In this document: positions 40,155 through 52,919 of the stretch, one piece after another
Numbering within the stretch: the first letter of the stretch is position 1
Layout of the letters: every line of letters begins with the position of its first letter
Assembly: GCA_037974965.1 (NCBI GenBank)
Contig: JBBPFI010000002.1
Location: 1,860,001-1,924,000 of the forward strand
DNA length: 64,000 bases
Source of the DNA: Dacryopinax spathularia
Taxonomy: Eukaryota; Basidiomycota; Dacrymycetes; Dacrymycetales; Dacrymycetaceae
Direction of reading: 5' to 3'
Program-made: the position numbers and the translations under genes
Notes under the pieces: generated by a model
What the model saw: the letters and a program-made list of their open reading frames with translations, nothing else
Told to the model about the DNA's origin: nothing
Databases searched by the model: none

Positions 40155-41158
40155 ATGGTACTTTTCTTCACGTCGACCGGTAAGCGCCTGCTGAGCACGT
40201 ACCATACACGTCATTGAGCCTGCCCCAAGCGGTCAACCCGCCTGCAACGATCTACATGGGCAAAGACAAGGTCGAGAGTGCGTTGCCGCCCTTTTCTACG
40301 GAGGACATTGCTGATGCGGTCACTGGACAGATGAGGACCTCATCAAGTATGGCACTTCGCGGGATGTATGGTTCCATGTCGACAAGCTGTCGTCTGCGCA
40401 CGTCTACCTACGATTACCGGAGGGTATGAGCTGGGAGGAGATACCAGAGGCGCTCTTGAAGGACTGTGCGCAGCTTGTGAAGGCGAATTCGATACAAGGT
40501 GCGTTCTGCTGGCATCTATGGCGCATAATGTCGGATGCTGATGCTTGGTCTACTAGGCAACAAGCTGAATGACCAGACGGTCATCTATACCCCGTGGGAC
40601 AATCTAAAGGTGTACCACAATGTGCTGCTGTGGTTGTAAATGGATCGTTCAACTGCATTTAGAAAACAGGCGACATGGCCGTCGGACAAGTCTCCTTCCA
40701 CCAGCCGAAGCGGGTCAAGCGGGGTATGTCTTCGCTTCTCGTAAGCGACGAGCATCACCTCATTCTCCATCTCTTTGCATAGTACACGTTCCAACACGTG
40801 AGAATGCCATCGTCAACCGGTTAAACAAGACGAAGGTCGAGAAGGAGGTGGACCACGAAGCGGAGCGGCAAGCGCGGCTCAAGGCCGAGGGTCAGGCACG
40901 CAAGGCCGCTGCACAAGAGAAGGTGTGTGCATCCCCGTCCGTCAGCCACGTTGTGCTCATGTTCTTGCAGAAAAAGCAAGAAGAAGCGCTAGCGAAGAAG
41001 CGGGCCGAAGAGAAGCAGGCGAAGAGCTACGATTCGTTATTTACGGAGGAATCTGGATATGGGGTGAACAAGGAAGGGTATGATCCCGAGGAGGACTTCA
41101 TGGTGCGCTTTTGTCTCGTATCGCCGGATCTTGCTGTGTTCTGAAAGTGTTACAGTGA
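40155..41158 (+). CDS. JLP2: CCDC25/Jlp2-like NFACT-R domain protein
   Basis: Eight exons (40155-40179, 40230-40277, 40331-40498, 40557-40609, 40663-40723, 40783-40922, 40971-41102, 41156-41158) give 209 aa, the same size as human CCDC25. The NFACT-R domain fills the first 125 residues: [70 protein letters not shown] and [15 protein letters not shown]. It is followed by a charged coiled coil ([22 protein letters not shown]) and a C-terminal [10 protein letters not shown]. The last exon consists of the stop codon only, reached after EDFM. Family members relate to the RQC2/NEMF domain of ribosome quality control. The molecular role of the stand-alone protein in fungi is not settled. Confidence 0.95.
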
Positions 41159-41661
41159 TGCCGGTGATCGTGCTCGCGACAAGGGAGATTGGGTGGTGTT
41201 AACGACGCCAGAGGAATGGTAGTGACCCGAGGGAAGGGAAGAGGAGAGACGGAATCGGGAGTCAGCTCGATATGCAAGCACGCTGTGCGAGGTAACGGGG
41301 ATCGAGATCGGGAGTGAGATCGGGAGAGGGTTGATCGGTGGCTATCTCAGGGCAACGTGGAGAACCCCGGGTCTTCGCCTTCCGCCGTACACCTGGTAGA
41401 CGGTGGTCTGTGTCGAAGACCGCCGTCGGTGAACAGCTCGGTGTCTGCCATCTGCGCCATGTGCTGAACGGGAGGCAGCCGGTCCGCGATCAAAGATGTG
41501 TGATTCTGCACGATGCCGATGCTACTGTATGTGACAAGAACATGCGCTCTACCCTAATCCGATGTCCAGCAGTTGCTAGCCAGAATGAGATGACGATACC
41601 CGGTGGTATACCCAATGATTGTGTAAAGAAATCAAGCCGGTTTGAATGAGCAGTTTGAGCT
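41159..41661. other. Convergent intergenic region
   Basis: It lies between the 3' ends of the CCDC25-like gene and the hydrolase-like gene. It includes GATCGGGAGTGAGATCGGGA repeats around 41301. No gene is seen. Confidence 0.4.
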
Positions 41662-43564
41662 TCAGAGCAAGTCCCTCAGACGGTCGGTGATCATGGAGAG
41701 GTCGTGGTCCTCCTCGACCGCTTTATTAACGGGCACCTCGGCCTTGGCGACTTCTTCCTCAGACTTGTGCACCACGGAGACTTGGATAACAAGGGAGGCG
41801 TTCGAGCTAGCGCGCTGGCGATGCTGCTCATGATACCGATCGGAGAACCTGTACCCCGGTACGCGTTAGCCACATTCCATAAAACACGCATTAGTTCGAA
41901 GGAAGAAGAACGGACGAACCTCCGTGGCGGCTCGCCATTCGGCCCAACGGGGTTAAATCCGCGTTTCTGCGCCTCGGTCGCGATCGCATAGATGTGTTTA
42001 CGCTGCTCGAGCACGTCCTGCGGTACGCGGGAGAAAGACATCGATCGGGTTGGGTCGCGTTTCTCCAGCTCGGGGTCCTTGGACAGCTTGGCGAGAATGG
42101 ACAGAGCGGCTTTGAGATCTGTAGGGACGACGACTTGTGGCTTGTCGTTCACTTTCTCGATAAATTCGAGCAAGGCAGAGGCGAACACGTCGGCATAACG
42201 AGGGATGTACCACGCTTCCGAAGGGGCGCCATCTATCATGGATAAACAGAGGAAGCAAGAAGCAGCGTGAGTATTCGCGTGGTTCAATTCATATCAGACG
42301 AGAAGCCAAAGAAGACGTACCCGGTAGAATTTGCAGGACCGCGCCTCCGGGGACGCCGGTGAGCCGTTTTTGGAGCGCTTCGGCAACTTGGACCGTATCG
42401 ACCAGATTATCTGCCTGCCGACCGTTCTCAGCATTCGGGCCTCGTGGGCGGAAAAGATAGGTGGAAAACTTACGCCGAACAGGAGGACGGGGAGGTTGAT
42501 AAGAGCCGCTTCTTCGTCCGTTAGGGGGATACGCTGTGCCGAAAAAAGACCGCAATCAGTCAAGGTTCTGTTCTCAACTTCCTCCGAGACCGTCTCCGCC
42601 GCGAGTGCGAAAGCGACGCGATTACGGCAGCCGCACACCCGACGAGCCAGATTCGGCCGTGGAATGTGGCGGCGGAAGAGTGCGAGCCTCGGAGCCCGAA
42701 TAGGAAGGAAGGAAGGAGGGACTCACGTTGCCGAATATGGCGTTGCCGAACTCCATCCCTCTGCACAACCTCGTCGGCGGGTACTGAGTCTCCAGGTAAA
42801 GAGCGACTTCGTCTTTTTGTTCCTCGGTTAGATGCTGTTCGTGTGCTTCGTTAGAATAAGGAATGAAAGTGGAAAGAACAGGCTCACATCGCCGAACAGA
42901 TACGGGAATACTTCCACCAAGTAGTCTTCCATCGTCTCGATATCCTTCGACGTAGCGAGGAGTGTGAGCAGTTCCTTACAGATCTCCTCCAATTCGCGCA
43001 TCCTATAGTCCCCCAATCAGCATCCCCCCAGTCCCACATCCTCACAGCGCACGAAAAAGGAGAAACGCACGTCTCGTCCCTCCCCCTCTCAATCGGCCCC
43101 GCAGTGATACTCAGCAGCCTGCCCGGGAAAAGGATGGCCGCTCTCCAAGCGGAATGATAGGTGTACCAGGTGCCTGCAAAGAGGTGCACTTGCTCCAGAC
43201 CGGCTTTGTCGAGCAGCTTTATGAGCTCGACTGCGTCGGTCCATGCGTCTCGGCGCGGCTCGGGGTCGGAGATGGTTTGACCTTGGGAACGGCCGTCGAA
43301 GGCGATGAGGTTGTATTTGCTTGAGAGACGGGGTTCGGTGAGGAGGGGCTGGAAGGAGGTGGTGTCGAATATTGCGCCTATAGTAAGTGGTCAGTATATG
43401 ACTGCTGCCTAGAAGGCCGGAAAAGGTTATGTGGCGAGTGACGCACCTAAGGTGAAGACGATCGTCTGCTTGGTCGTATCGAGGTACTTGACCGATCCGT
43501 CCTCAGGCAGGTTAGATCGATAGAAGTAGGACACCTCGTCCTCCGGTAGTTCAAGATACGGCAT
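41662..43564 (-). CDS. Alpha/beta-hydrolase-fold protein, possibly catalytically altered
   Basis: The gene starts at ATG 43564 (MPYLELPEDEVSYFYRSN) and ends at 41662 (ITDRLRDLL). Several introns interrupt it; the last two exons, 42229-41920 and 41848-41662, were checked for frame. The N-terminal part reads TKQTIVFTLGAIFDTTSFQP, then KYNLIAFDGRSQGQT, the usual strand 3-4 region of alpha/beta-hydrolases. At the expected nucleophile elbow the reading is VHLFAGTWYTYHSAW, which lacks G-x-S-x-G. LPVLLFGG-DNLVDTV and a SEAWYIPRYADVF segment occupy the acid and His regions. The last 100 residues (SRVPQDVLEQRK to the end) are an extension with no recognised domain. The family is known for esterases and related enzymes; loss of the serine suggests a non-catalytic or different function. 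Middle exon boundaries are approximate. Confidence 0.65.
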
Positions 43565-45215
43565 GCGGGGCAAGAGCGGAGAGGTAGCCAAGAGGGAGGG
43601 ACAAGGGACAAACAGGGACAAGGGGCGAAACTCAGTTTATAGGGAAATAGGATGGGGGATCGGGCTAGATATAGGGCGAGCGACCCGACTCTGGGAAGGG
43701 GGGAAGGCGATACGGTGTAACGGTCCAGTTCAGGTGGTACGGCCTCCGATAGACTGGAGGGGCGAGAAGCCAATATCAATGCCGTAGAACGGTAGAAGTC
43801 GAGAAGCTCAGAAGCGGGGACTTGGCCGCCGCCGGCTCGGCTTGGATGTGTGGTGGGTGGGAGGACGATCCTTGGGTTGTCACCCGGTGAAGGGATGGGA
43901 TTGGAGAACCGACTGGGATATGTGGGTGTGCGGGAATGTTCGATAGTGTGTGGGAGACGGGCGGTGCGTGCCGGAAGTCGGGAGTGCAGGGCGGGAGTGT
44001 TCCGCTCTTCTGGGAATGGGAGAAGCAGGGAAGGTGAGCGCCGATGGTGACGACGGGTGAGGGAGAAGCAGGAAGAGAAAGGGGAGAGGGGAGAGGGGCA
44101 GGACGGTTCCTCTCTCTCACCCTTTTGGGGAGATAGGAGGCGGCCAAGACGCACCGGCAGCATGAATTGAAAGCATTGATGGGCTTCTGTGAAGATGGAG
44201 AAGACAGAGAAGCAGGAAAATGACGGGAGGCCGCGCCCAGGCCGGCGAAAAGTGGTGGGAGACCCTGGGGTGCGGGCTAATCCTGTCCGCCGTTGAATTG
44301 CGAGTTGTTGCGAGGTTCCGACCATTCAATTACCGCCTTTTGCGCCTATTTCGCGCGAGTTGTTGTGTGGCGAGTGAGAAAGGCGGAGATAAGGAGGGAC
44401 ATGGACGGAGGATGCCTTATTTGCGTTGTCCGGGACCGGACGTGCCGGATTGGAAGCTGGGGGGAGGGTCAACGTACATAGCGACCGAAAACGGCATCAG
44501 CGCCATCCATATCGCGACATGCGCTTCTCTCGGCAGGGCCGTACCAGAAGATTGGGTGATGAATTGATCTTGTGAATTAAGGCCTGGGCGGGGAAAAAGC
44601 GGGTTTCTGGAAAGTGCAATTTCCGGACGGACAGCTGGTCAGACTGTATTTAGGATGCCTGCGAGCTGCAGTCCGAGCGGAAATGTGATGTCCGAGAGGG
44701 AGTGGAGGGTAATATGATGACTGAGAAGCTTGATCCTCTTGCTCCTGCGGGGACAAGGCGGCCCGCAGAGGAGTCAAAAGGCCTCACCCTTTTGCCCGTG
44801 CATACGCTCGCAGCGCGTCAAGCGGCGTGAAAGGAAGCACCAACGGCCACAACACTCACACTTTGCTCCCTATGACAACCCTCTTACGTAACCCCGTTAC
44901 TCCCACCATTTGCGGGAGTTTTTGTCTTTGGCCCCGAGAGCGGCTGTGTAGCGGAGGCAGTTGTGGCCTGTTTTCGCGCGTGACGCCACTGCCCCGTCGC
45001 CCGCAGCCCCTCACCACCGCCCTATATTCCGTCCGTTGTCTTCGCTGTCGACCCGTTCCTTGTAACCTCAGCATCAATCAACGCCTTCTCCAAAGCGTCT
45101 ATACCGTACCATCTCTCCCCTCCTCATCCTCATCTCATCTCTGCAGCTTCATACCGCGTTCCTTTCCCCTTCACTCATTCAAAACACCTACAAACGCGCT
45201 CGTGACCGGAACAAG
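43565..45215. other. Divergent intergenic region, about 1.65 kb
   Basis: It separates the hydrolase-like gene (minus) and ROT1 (plus). Long frames here, including the minus-strand frame over 43447-44325, are composition artefacts of pyrimidine-rich DNA. It probably contains both promoters and the long 5' leader of ROT1. Confidence 0.45.
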
Positions 45216-46103
45216 ATGCACCCAAGCCGGCCAGCGCAACTCTTCTCCGCCCTTCTCGCGCTATTGTCTGCCTCGCCCGCATTGGCCCAGGATGTACAAT
45301 ACGACTCGACACACAATATCACCGATCTCGAGGGGACTTGGGCGTCGGGCTCGGGTCATGTCCAGACTGGTATCGTACGTCCTCTTGCCTGTTGCTATGC
45401 TGAATGAGGAGGCTGATGGGAGAGAACAGAACTTTGCAAACCCGGTAACGGCAACTTTCAACGCGCCTACAACGTCTGGTATCTCCTATTCCTTGTGCGT
45501 AATATCTGCCCAGCGTGACGAGAGCATGGCTGACCTGGACGCAGCACAAACGATGGACACTTCGAAGAGGCTCAATACCGTTTCGGTTCGAACGGCTCCG
45601 CACCAAACTGCATCACCGCCGTCCTGATCTACCAACACGGGACGTACGAGCTCCTCCCTAACGGGTCCATGATCCTCACCCCGTTCGGCTCCGACGGCCG
45701 CATGCAGCTGCAAGACGCCTGCGGCGCCGTCACGAACCAGATCATGCTGTACAACACTACGGAGCTGATGATGCAGTGGAGGATCTTTGACGGCCCGACG
45801 CTCCAGCTGTACCAGTTTGACGGGAGCATGCTGCCCCCCATGGCGTTGTACTACAAGCCGCCGAACATGCTCCCCACGTACCCGCTGACCAACTTCTCCG
45901 ATCCGGACATTACGGGCGAGGGGATCCCGATCCAGAGGAGGTCGCATATCTTCGAGCCGCTCGAGGAGAGGCATTTGCAGGAAGAACACATCCAGTTCAA
46001 GCGGAGCGCGGCGAGCAGGCTTGGAGGGAAGGGGGCGGGCGACGCGCTGGCGCTCGCTGCTGCTACTGTGGCCGTTGTGGCTGGTGCTTGGCTCGCACTG
46101 TGA
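45216..46103 (+). CDS. ROT1: Rot1-like ER membrane chaperone
   Basis: Exons 45216-45374, 45430-45494 and 45545-46103 give 260 aa. A signal peptide (SALLALLSASPALAQ) precedes the Rot1 domain: LEGTWASGSGHVQTG, FNAPTTSGISYSFTNDGHFEEAQYRF, VLIYQHGTYELLPNGSM, LTPFGSDGR, LYNTTELM and YQFDGSMLPPMALYYKPPNM. The C-terminus has a hydrophobic anchor (AAATVAVVAGAWLAL). Several N-x-S/T sites are present. In yeast Rot1 is an essential ER protein that aids protein folding, O-mannosylation and beta-1,6-glucan formation in the cell wall; the same role is likely here. Confidence 0.95.
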
Positions 46104-46483
46104 GGTCGAGTTGACGGCGGGTGGATGACATAGATACCTTTTGTTTCGCGGACTTCTCGTCTCTTTATTATTGTTACCTTTTGCTGCATCTTTCTTTTAC
46201 TTTTGCACGCTAGTACGCGCCTCCTTTTGCTCGAACAGCATCATGTATGAACTGCATTACCGAATGGATGGACATTCATCGCACGCCCGCCCAATGGTTG
46301 TGCCAGCAATTTGGTTGTCTCCTGCTTCGCGACGGTGGATCACTCGAGCAGGTCGAGGTAGTGTAGGTAGGATGGAAACGATGATTGGGAAAGATTATGG
46401 ATTTTTGCACCGCGCTATACACATCCCCACCGCATTTTCTCCATTCTACCACCTCTACTCCTCCGCTCCTACCCTTACTCCAT

Positions 46484-47026
46484 CTAATGCGCCTTGTTCT
46501 TATGGTGCCCTACAAAAAGAAACCATCAGTACCCCACACCCCAAGTCCAAACCACACCAGCGTACTCAGATGCACTACACCCTTGTCAGCCACCCTACCA
46601 CAAAAGAGAGAGAGAGAAACAAGGACGCACTAAAGTAATCCAACGTATACCCAAACAGCATCAACCCGCCAATAGCGCCATATATCGGTTTCCCGCTCGC
46701 GTTCTTCCCGTCCCAGTACTTGGCCTTTATCCCCGAGGACATGGGCGGAGCGGGGCCTTTGGGGAGTTTGCTGTAGAAGTCGATCACGTTGGCCATTTGG
46801 GCGCCGACGGAGCCGCCGGACTGTGCGAGCGTGAGCGTTAGTGAGCACCAATGCGGACAGGACAGGGAGCAGGGAAAGGAAGAGTGAGGAGGCGAGAAGT
46901 GGGAGAGTGGGAGAAAGCAGGATGGTTGGTGGATGGGATTGGAGGCGGACGTACGACAGATGAGGGAGTGGCGACTTTGGGCGGGACGAGCCCGTCGAGC
47001 GCGCGGCGGATGAGCGTGGCACGCAT
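46484..47026 (-). CDS. ATP17: Mitochondrial F1Fo ATP synthase subunit f
   Basis: Exons 47026-46955, 46820-46631 and 46509-46484 give 95 aa. MRATLIRRALDGLVPPKVATP matches the start of yeast Atp17. ANVIDFYSKLPKGPAPPM and IKAKYWDGKNASGKP are the conserved core, IYGAIGGLMLFGYTLDYF is the single membrane helix, and the last exon adds RHHKNKAH. The protein is part of the membrane Fo sector at the peripheral stalk base. The short last exon (26 nt) is easy to miss; reading through the intron instead gives an unrelated tail. Confidence 0.93.
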
Positions 47027-47398
47027 TGTTGACGATGAGCAGGAGTAGTGAGACGACGACGACGGCGAGGACGATGATGAGGAGCACTGCAGGCGGTGGT
47101 TAGGGTGATGACGGAAAGAGGAAGGAGAGCGGGAGCTTTTCGGGGGGATTGGTTCCGTTTGGGTTGGGTTACTTCGGGTTGGCGCCTTCGGGTTTCCGGG
47201 GACGTGAACACAATCTAAGTATATAGAGTGTTCGAAATGGACTAGACGAGCAGATGACTTGGAATGATCGAAACTCGAATCTCATCAACTAATGTACAAC
47301 ATAGTACGGCAAGAAGGATGAATGAAGTAGATGAACTCGCGCGCAGCACAATATCGAAAACGAAACCACAGTCCATCCGCAACTGCGAGATGCCGCGT

Positions 47399-50300
47399 CT
47401 ACTCGCCAGCGAACAGGCGCACGATGAGGTATGTCGTCGACCCAAGGAAGCGGAACACTATTTCGCACATCAGTGTCAGGAAAGTAAAGAGATGGTGTAG
47501 GGGACGTACGAGCTAGACCGGCGACGGAGAAGAGCACAAATGCCATGTAGCCGTTTACGGTTGCGCTGCCGGTTTGGGTGTCGATCGAGATCGTTCCTGT
47601 TGCATTCGTGATGACCACTGCGAGAGCCGCGTTTGAAAGCACCCAGACGAGCAGTACCTACGCCAGAGGGTCAGGAAGGCGGCAAATATATAAGGGAGGC
47701 ACTGCACTCACGTTCGTTCGGAAAGACTTGTACCAATCTTCCTGCTGCGTCGCCGCGTCCACCTTTTTCACCTCGGGCGGCGGCTTGTTCCCTAGCACGT
47801 GCAACGCATCCTCATACGCGGCATTGATATCTTTCTCCGTCGTTGGGATCTCGATCTCGACTTCCTTCGAGTCCGTCTTGGCCTTAACGACACCGAGATC
47901 GGTGTTGATCTTGTTGTCGCCCTTGGTGCCCCAGGTGACGTCGTGTACGTTGGAGAAGGCGTAGACGTTGAGGACGTTAATGTAGGAGGGAGCGAGGAGG
48001 AGGTATTGAACGAAGGAGGTGAACATGTGCCAGGGCTCGAACTACAGAATCTTGTCAGCCTCCGTCTATCCCCTCAAAGACGAGATCGACTCACAAACAT
48101 GATAGACGCGATGAGATACAAACCAGTCGTCGCAAGAAGGGAGAGCACGATATTCCGGAAGATCGAGTTGGTGAAGAAATCCGTCAAACTCAAAACGCCC
48201 TGATTAGCGTTCTGCGCCGCAGCCTCAATTCCCTTCACGGCCAACAAGATAGCCGCAGTCTACACCACCATCAGATTTCAGCTAGCAGCAAGGGAATACA
48301 GAGAGGACATACGGTCATGTACACCGTAATGAGCGCAAAGCCGACCATGGCGACCGTATAAGCTACGTTTGCACCTTGCGGCCTGTTACCGAGGGAAAGG
48401 ATGAAGCACATGATGAGGAGGCCGAGGTAGAGGTAATGCAGTACAATGTTGAGGATATGGATGCCCTGGATGTTGAAGTCTTCCATCGACTGGGTGAGGA
48501 TGATCTGCACACGCCGCGTCAGTCCCATGGCCATCGGATTTGGGAGGTGAGAGGCGCGTACGAAAGAGATATAGTAGTTCGCCAGCGCGAACCAAGAGAA
48601 GATCAAGTTGAACGTCTGGTACACCATCTCGATATGCACCCACGCCTTCTGGAAAAACGAGTGGCTCGAGCGATATATATACCCGAAATGCCACGTCGCA
48701 TGTATAGCAGCGAAGAACGAGCCGTTCAGCCAGCGCCTGCGCTGCGAGATGAGCTCGGGCACGCGATCGGGCACGTCGGTCGTTGCGTAGGCCGATTTGA
48801 CGTAGTGCAGTATCCAGGAACAGTCGCGTTTTGTCACGAGCTCCCAGCAGAGAATACGATCTTCGGCGAGGTACATGTTTGCTTCGAAGATTCCGGCACC
48901 GGAACCATGCTGCACACAAATTTGTCAGCTTATCTCGACCTTTATCGTATTTCAAGGGAGCTTACCAGCTTCTCACCCAAGAAGTACTTCTGCAACGGTC
49001 CCTGCCCCATCAGATCGTTCTGCAGCGCGATATACCGATACGCCGAGAACGCTCCAGGCAACACGGTAATATACCCAAACACGCTCTCAAGCGGCTTGTC
49101 CAGAATATTGCTCATCTTATACTCAAAGTTCTGCGCCGCGACCAGCGGGTTGATCAGCAGCTCGTAGTATTTCCCTTTACGGGCGACGATCTCCCCGCAC
49201 GCGCCAGCAACGTTCGAGTTGATGTCGAACGCTTTCCATAAGTGGTAGATTGATGTCGGGCCCGGCATCGTCCCCACGTCTAGGAGGACACAGACGTTCG
49301 GGTTTAGCACTGGGCCGAAGGCGTTGAAGAACCACCGGTGGGAGTTGATCTTCTTCTGGTTTTGCTCTTTGAGGCAGAAGATGATTTGGACGGGGACGGA
49401 CTTCTCGGAGCCTTGGAAGCGGCAGTCTTGGGAGATGTAGACTGGTACAACGGGTTAGCATATGCGTTCAACCTCCCGGCAAGCGAGAGGGACATACTCT
49501 GGCTGGTGTACTCGTATATATGCGCCGTGACAGCCTTGTCCTTGACGAAGTTCTGGACGCACATTCAGCATATACCCAACTAACTAGTGAGAGCCAGGCT
49601 GACCTTGGCCACACCAGACTGGTAGCACCCCATAGCGGCAATAGCGCTCAGCGTACGCGAGTTGATCTTCTGCCGCCCATCGCTCACAATACACACCACG
49701 ACCTTCTTCCACCCGTCCCGGCCCCACGTCTTACTCCTCTCCCTCGTACACAGATGCGCGATGTTCTTCAGCACGCCGTTCATACTAAGCGCGAAGAGTT
49801 CCTCGTCCTCGTTGTACATCGTCATGACGATGAAGAGCTCTGTCCTGCGCGGAGGGTCGTATAGGACTTGCCGGAGGGAATAGCTTTCTTCTTTGAATTT
49901 GTCCGGGTCGCAGGTCGCGGCTGTATAGCGCATGAAGGTCATTTCCCGGTCGGTACGATTGGAGCACATGTCGAGCAGTTTTGTCGGAACGGGACAGTCA
50001 ATGACCAAGTTACCCTTTGTCAGTCTGCGCAAAACATATAAATATTTGGCCAATCCTTTTGGGGGGAGAGGAACGGCACTCACTCGACTTTCTTGATAGT
50101 CTTATACCGCCTCGGCACCCTCTGCGGGATCCGCCCATATCGTATCGTCCCCTCCTCATCCTCGTCCTCCCCAGGTGCGGGTCCTCCAGGCATGCTGAAT
50201 CCCCCAATGAAACCCTGCCCAGGAGGAGGCCCATAGCTCCCTTCTCTCCTGAGAAGCGGGACTTCACCCTCGAAGCTCGCGTCTGGTGAGGGACCGCGAG

Positions 50301-50858
50301 GCGGCTCACCGGCAAAAGGGTCGGAGAGGGAGTAAGTCGATTGGGTGTATGGACCGCCGTGCACGCCGACGTACTCTTGCTGCGGTGTCAACGGGCGACC
50401 AGCAGCAGCGGGGGAGAGGTAAGGTTGAGCAGCTGTGGTCGAGTAGGCCGTTTGACGCCCATCCAGTGGGTTGGGGGTGTACCCAGGACCAGGAGAAAAG
50501 TTCGACCCGGGTGTGGGCATGCGTGGCGGAGGACCGGGTACGATACTCCCAGGGTGGTTGAATGGGTCTTGGATATGGGGGGACTGGATCCTCACTCCCG
50601 GCGTACCGGGGCCTGGACCAGGACCTGGAGATGACGGAGGAGGTCCGTACGGATTCGAGTACTGGGGTTGAGGCGCTGGGAGAGGAGGTCCGGGCTGGGA
50701 GGTGTAGGACGGGCGGTCGGAGAGTTCGTAGCGCTGGACGTTGCCTGGCGGGCGAGGGGAGAAACGCTGGGCTTCGTCGGCCTGTATGCGGAGGTGAGTT
50801 TCTCTGACGCGGGGAGCAGAGCGAGGGGAATGAGCACCTCAGGTGGATAGCGCGACAT
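47399..50858 (-). CDS. Chitin synthase, division 1
   Basis: The gene starts at ATG 50858 (MSRYPPE) and ends at 47399 (RLFAGE), with about ten exons. The first 250 residues are Pro/Gly/Ser-rich and disordered. The GT2 catalytic part shows [94 protein letters not shown] and the QRRRW product-binding motif. Hydrophobic helices follow, including [20 protein letters not shown], then a conserved tail helix ([16 protein letters not shown]). It makes chitin from UDP-GlcNAc at the plasma membrane. Class within I-III is not assigned from sight. Confidence 0.95.
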
Positions 50859-51831
50859 GTTAATAGTTGTCGCCCTTCAAGCGAGGTTCAGGAGGTATGC
50901 GTGTCGGCGTCAACAAGCGCGACACCTCTCAACAAGAACAAGTCGCCTCAACAGGCTAAATGAACAAAAGACAATGATCGATGACCGACAGAGCAAGGAG
51001 CGAAGGAGAGAAAAGGGTCGAAAGGCGTGATCAGTGCGATCAGCCGGACTGATAAGTTCTTGAGAGGGTTGACAACGACTGTGCGGTTGTGTTGGTTGCA
51101 CAGGACGACCGGAGCACCGAAGAGAACGGAAGGGAACGGTGTCAGGGCGTAAGGGCACGCGTTTACGACAGAGTTTGGCAGCGTCCCCTGAGGCGATGCG
51201 CTGTATGCCTGCGGCCTGTGCGCTGAGCGGCTTGGCGCTTTCCCGGTCTTCAGCTTAGACCGCACAGGTTCAACGACTCGACTTGGGGTTTGTACTACTG
51301 TCTGGAGTCCTGTCAAGAGGGGTTTGTGCTGCTATGAGCTCATTTGAGGTGTGGGGCGCGGCCGGGTGAGCGCATTTCCGGCCAGGGGCGCAGGGAGATG
51401 GGATGCGTCATTTTCCGGACTGGGCGATTGTTGGGATGCGCAACCTGCGGCTCCGACCGGCTTCTTCAACGACTCCAGATTTGCTTGCCTTTTACGCTAT
51501 CTCTGGACGAACTCGTACAACAGCTGGAAATAGCGCAGTTGGGGGTTTGACACGTGTCTGTCGCCGTCTGGACTTGCTTGCTTGCTTCGCGTCTTCTGGT
51601 CTTCTTCTCGTCGACTTATCGCCGCCCGAGTTTGATACGCGTCCCTCTTGCCACTTTCCGCTTTGTACCTTGTATGGCTATCAGAGGTTACCTAGAGAGG
51701 AGTGGCGACAACCTTACAGAGATGGCTAGTCCACATCTGATAATTCGCTGGCGACTCGCCACTGCTGGCTATCTTGACGTCGCTTGTGCACTGTCAACTT
51801 GTTTTGACTTGATACCGTCTGCGCGGAGGGG
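50859..51831. other. Divergent intergenic region between chitin synthase and the SET-domain gene
   Basis: No gene is supported. The promoters of both divergent genes should lie here. Short frames lack motifs. Confidence 0.4.
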
Positions 51832-52919
51832 ATGCGTCGAGGTTTTCTACTGCATGCTGAGCGTACTCGCCTCAACCATGGCGCGCCTAGCAGTCGTCAA
51901 GATAAACCACCACAACCAAAGCGGGACATCGACTGCTCTCCCAAAAACGCTGTGCCTCAGGCTCCCCGGCAATCAGCACTGTCTGGCGGACCATCGTCAC
52001 ATCCACTCTCCAACCCTTACGTGGGACCATCGTCGACCTCAAGAGTGACCTCCAACCGCGATACAGCGGAGGAAAACGACCCGCTACACTCCACCATCTC
52101 CCTACTCCCGTTTGGCGGCCCAACTTGCTCAACCATCCAAACCCTCGTAATCTCCCACCTCCCCACCCTCGCTCTCCTCGCCCGACATCCAACCGCCGAC
52201 ATCGCCCTTCCCTCCTCCCACTCCCTCGTCCGCCTCGTTCCTATGCCACGGAAGGGTCTAGGACTCGTCACGACCCGCCCTATACAGGCTGGCGAGGTAC
52301 TCGTCTGCGAGAGGCCATTGCTTGTGTTGCCTAGCGTGGTGAGACAAGATGTCCTTCTTCAGCTTCCGGAGCTAGTAAGGCACCTACCTGAGGAGAGAAG
52401 GAAGGCGCTGGAGAGGATGTACAACCCTTGGCCGGGGACGGGGGTAGAGGGCGTACATAGGGGAAACTGTGTTTCGCTCGACTTGACGGAGGCGCTTGAG
52501 GAATGCCAAGCTGCTACGCAGGAAGGGCGGGGCGATGGGAGGGAGGAAATCGGAAATGTGGATGGTATGGAGCATACGGCTACATATGAGTGGATTGGGA
52601 GGGCGAACCATTCTTGTGCGCCGAATGCTAGGGTGGGATTTGATGGGTGCGTCTTTTCCCGTCCTTTCTGTTCCTTATCGTGGTTGGTCTGTGCTCTCCT
52701 TATACTGTTCACAATATGGTCATCGACCACGAGCTCATATATTGTAGGAAAACGTTTCAAGGCACGCTTAAGGCACTAAGTCCGCTGACGGAGGGAGAAG
52801 AAGTGTGTATCTCTTATCTGAGCGATGACGAGCTGCACCTCGCAACGGCGGAAAGGCGAGCGCGATTGCTGGAAGGGTGGGCCTTCCTCTGTCAATGCGA
52901 GCGCTGTGCTCTAGAATAA
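51832..52919 (+). CDS. SET-domain protein (SMYD-like lysine methyltransferase family)
   Basis: Exons 51832-52646 and 52748-52919 join in frame (FDG-KTFQGTL) to give about 328 aa. The N-terminal 90 residues are low-complexity and the start may lie at another upstream or downstream ATG. The SET domain begins with KGLGLVTTRPIQAGEVLVCERPL. It contains WIGRANHSCAPNAR, the conserved NHSC motif that binds S-adenosylmethionine, and LTEGEEVCISYL with the catalytic-region tyrosine. A post-SET FLCQCERC zinc motif ends the protein. The substrate is unknown. Absence of a MYND finger insert separates it from full SMYD proteins. Confidence 0.82.

Noticed and set aside
43447-44325. A 292-aa minus-strand frame upstream of the hydrolase-like gene
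   Set aside because: It overlaps the true first exon of that gene in another frame, has Ser/Pro/Arg-rich composition from pyrimidine-rich DNA, and no motif.
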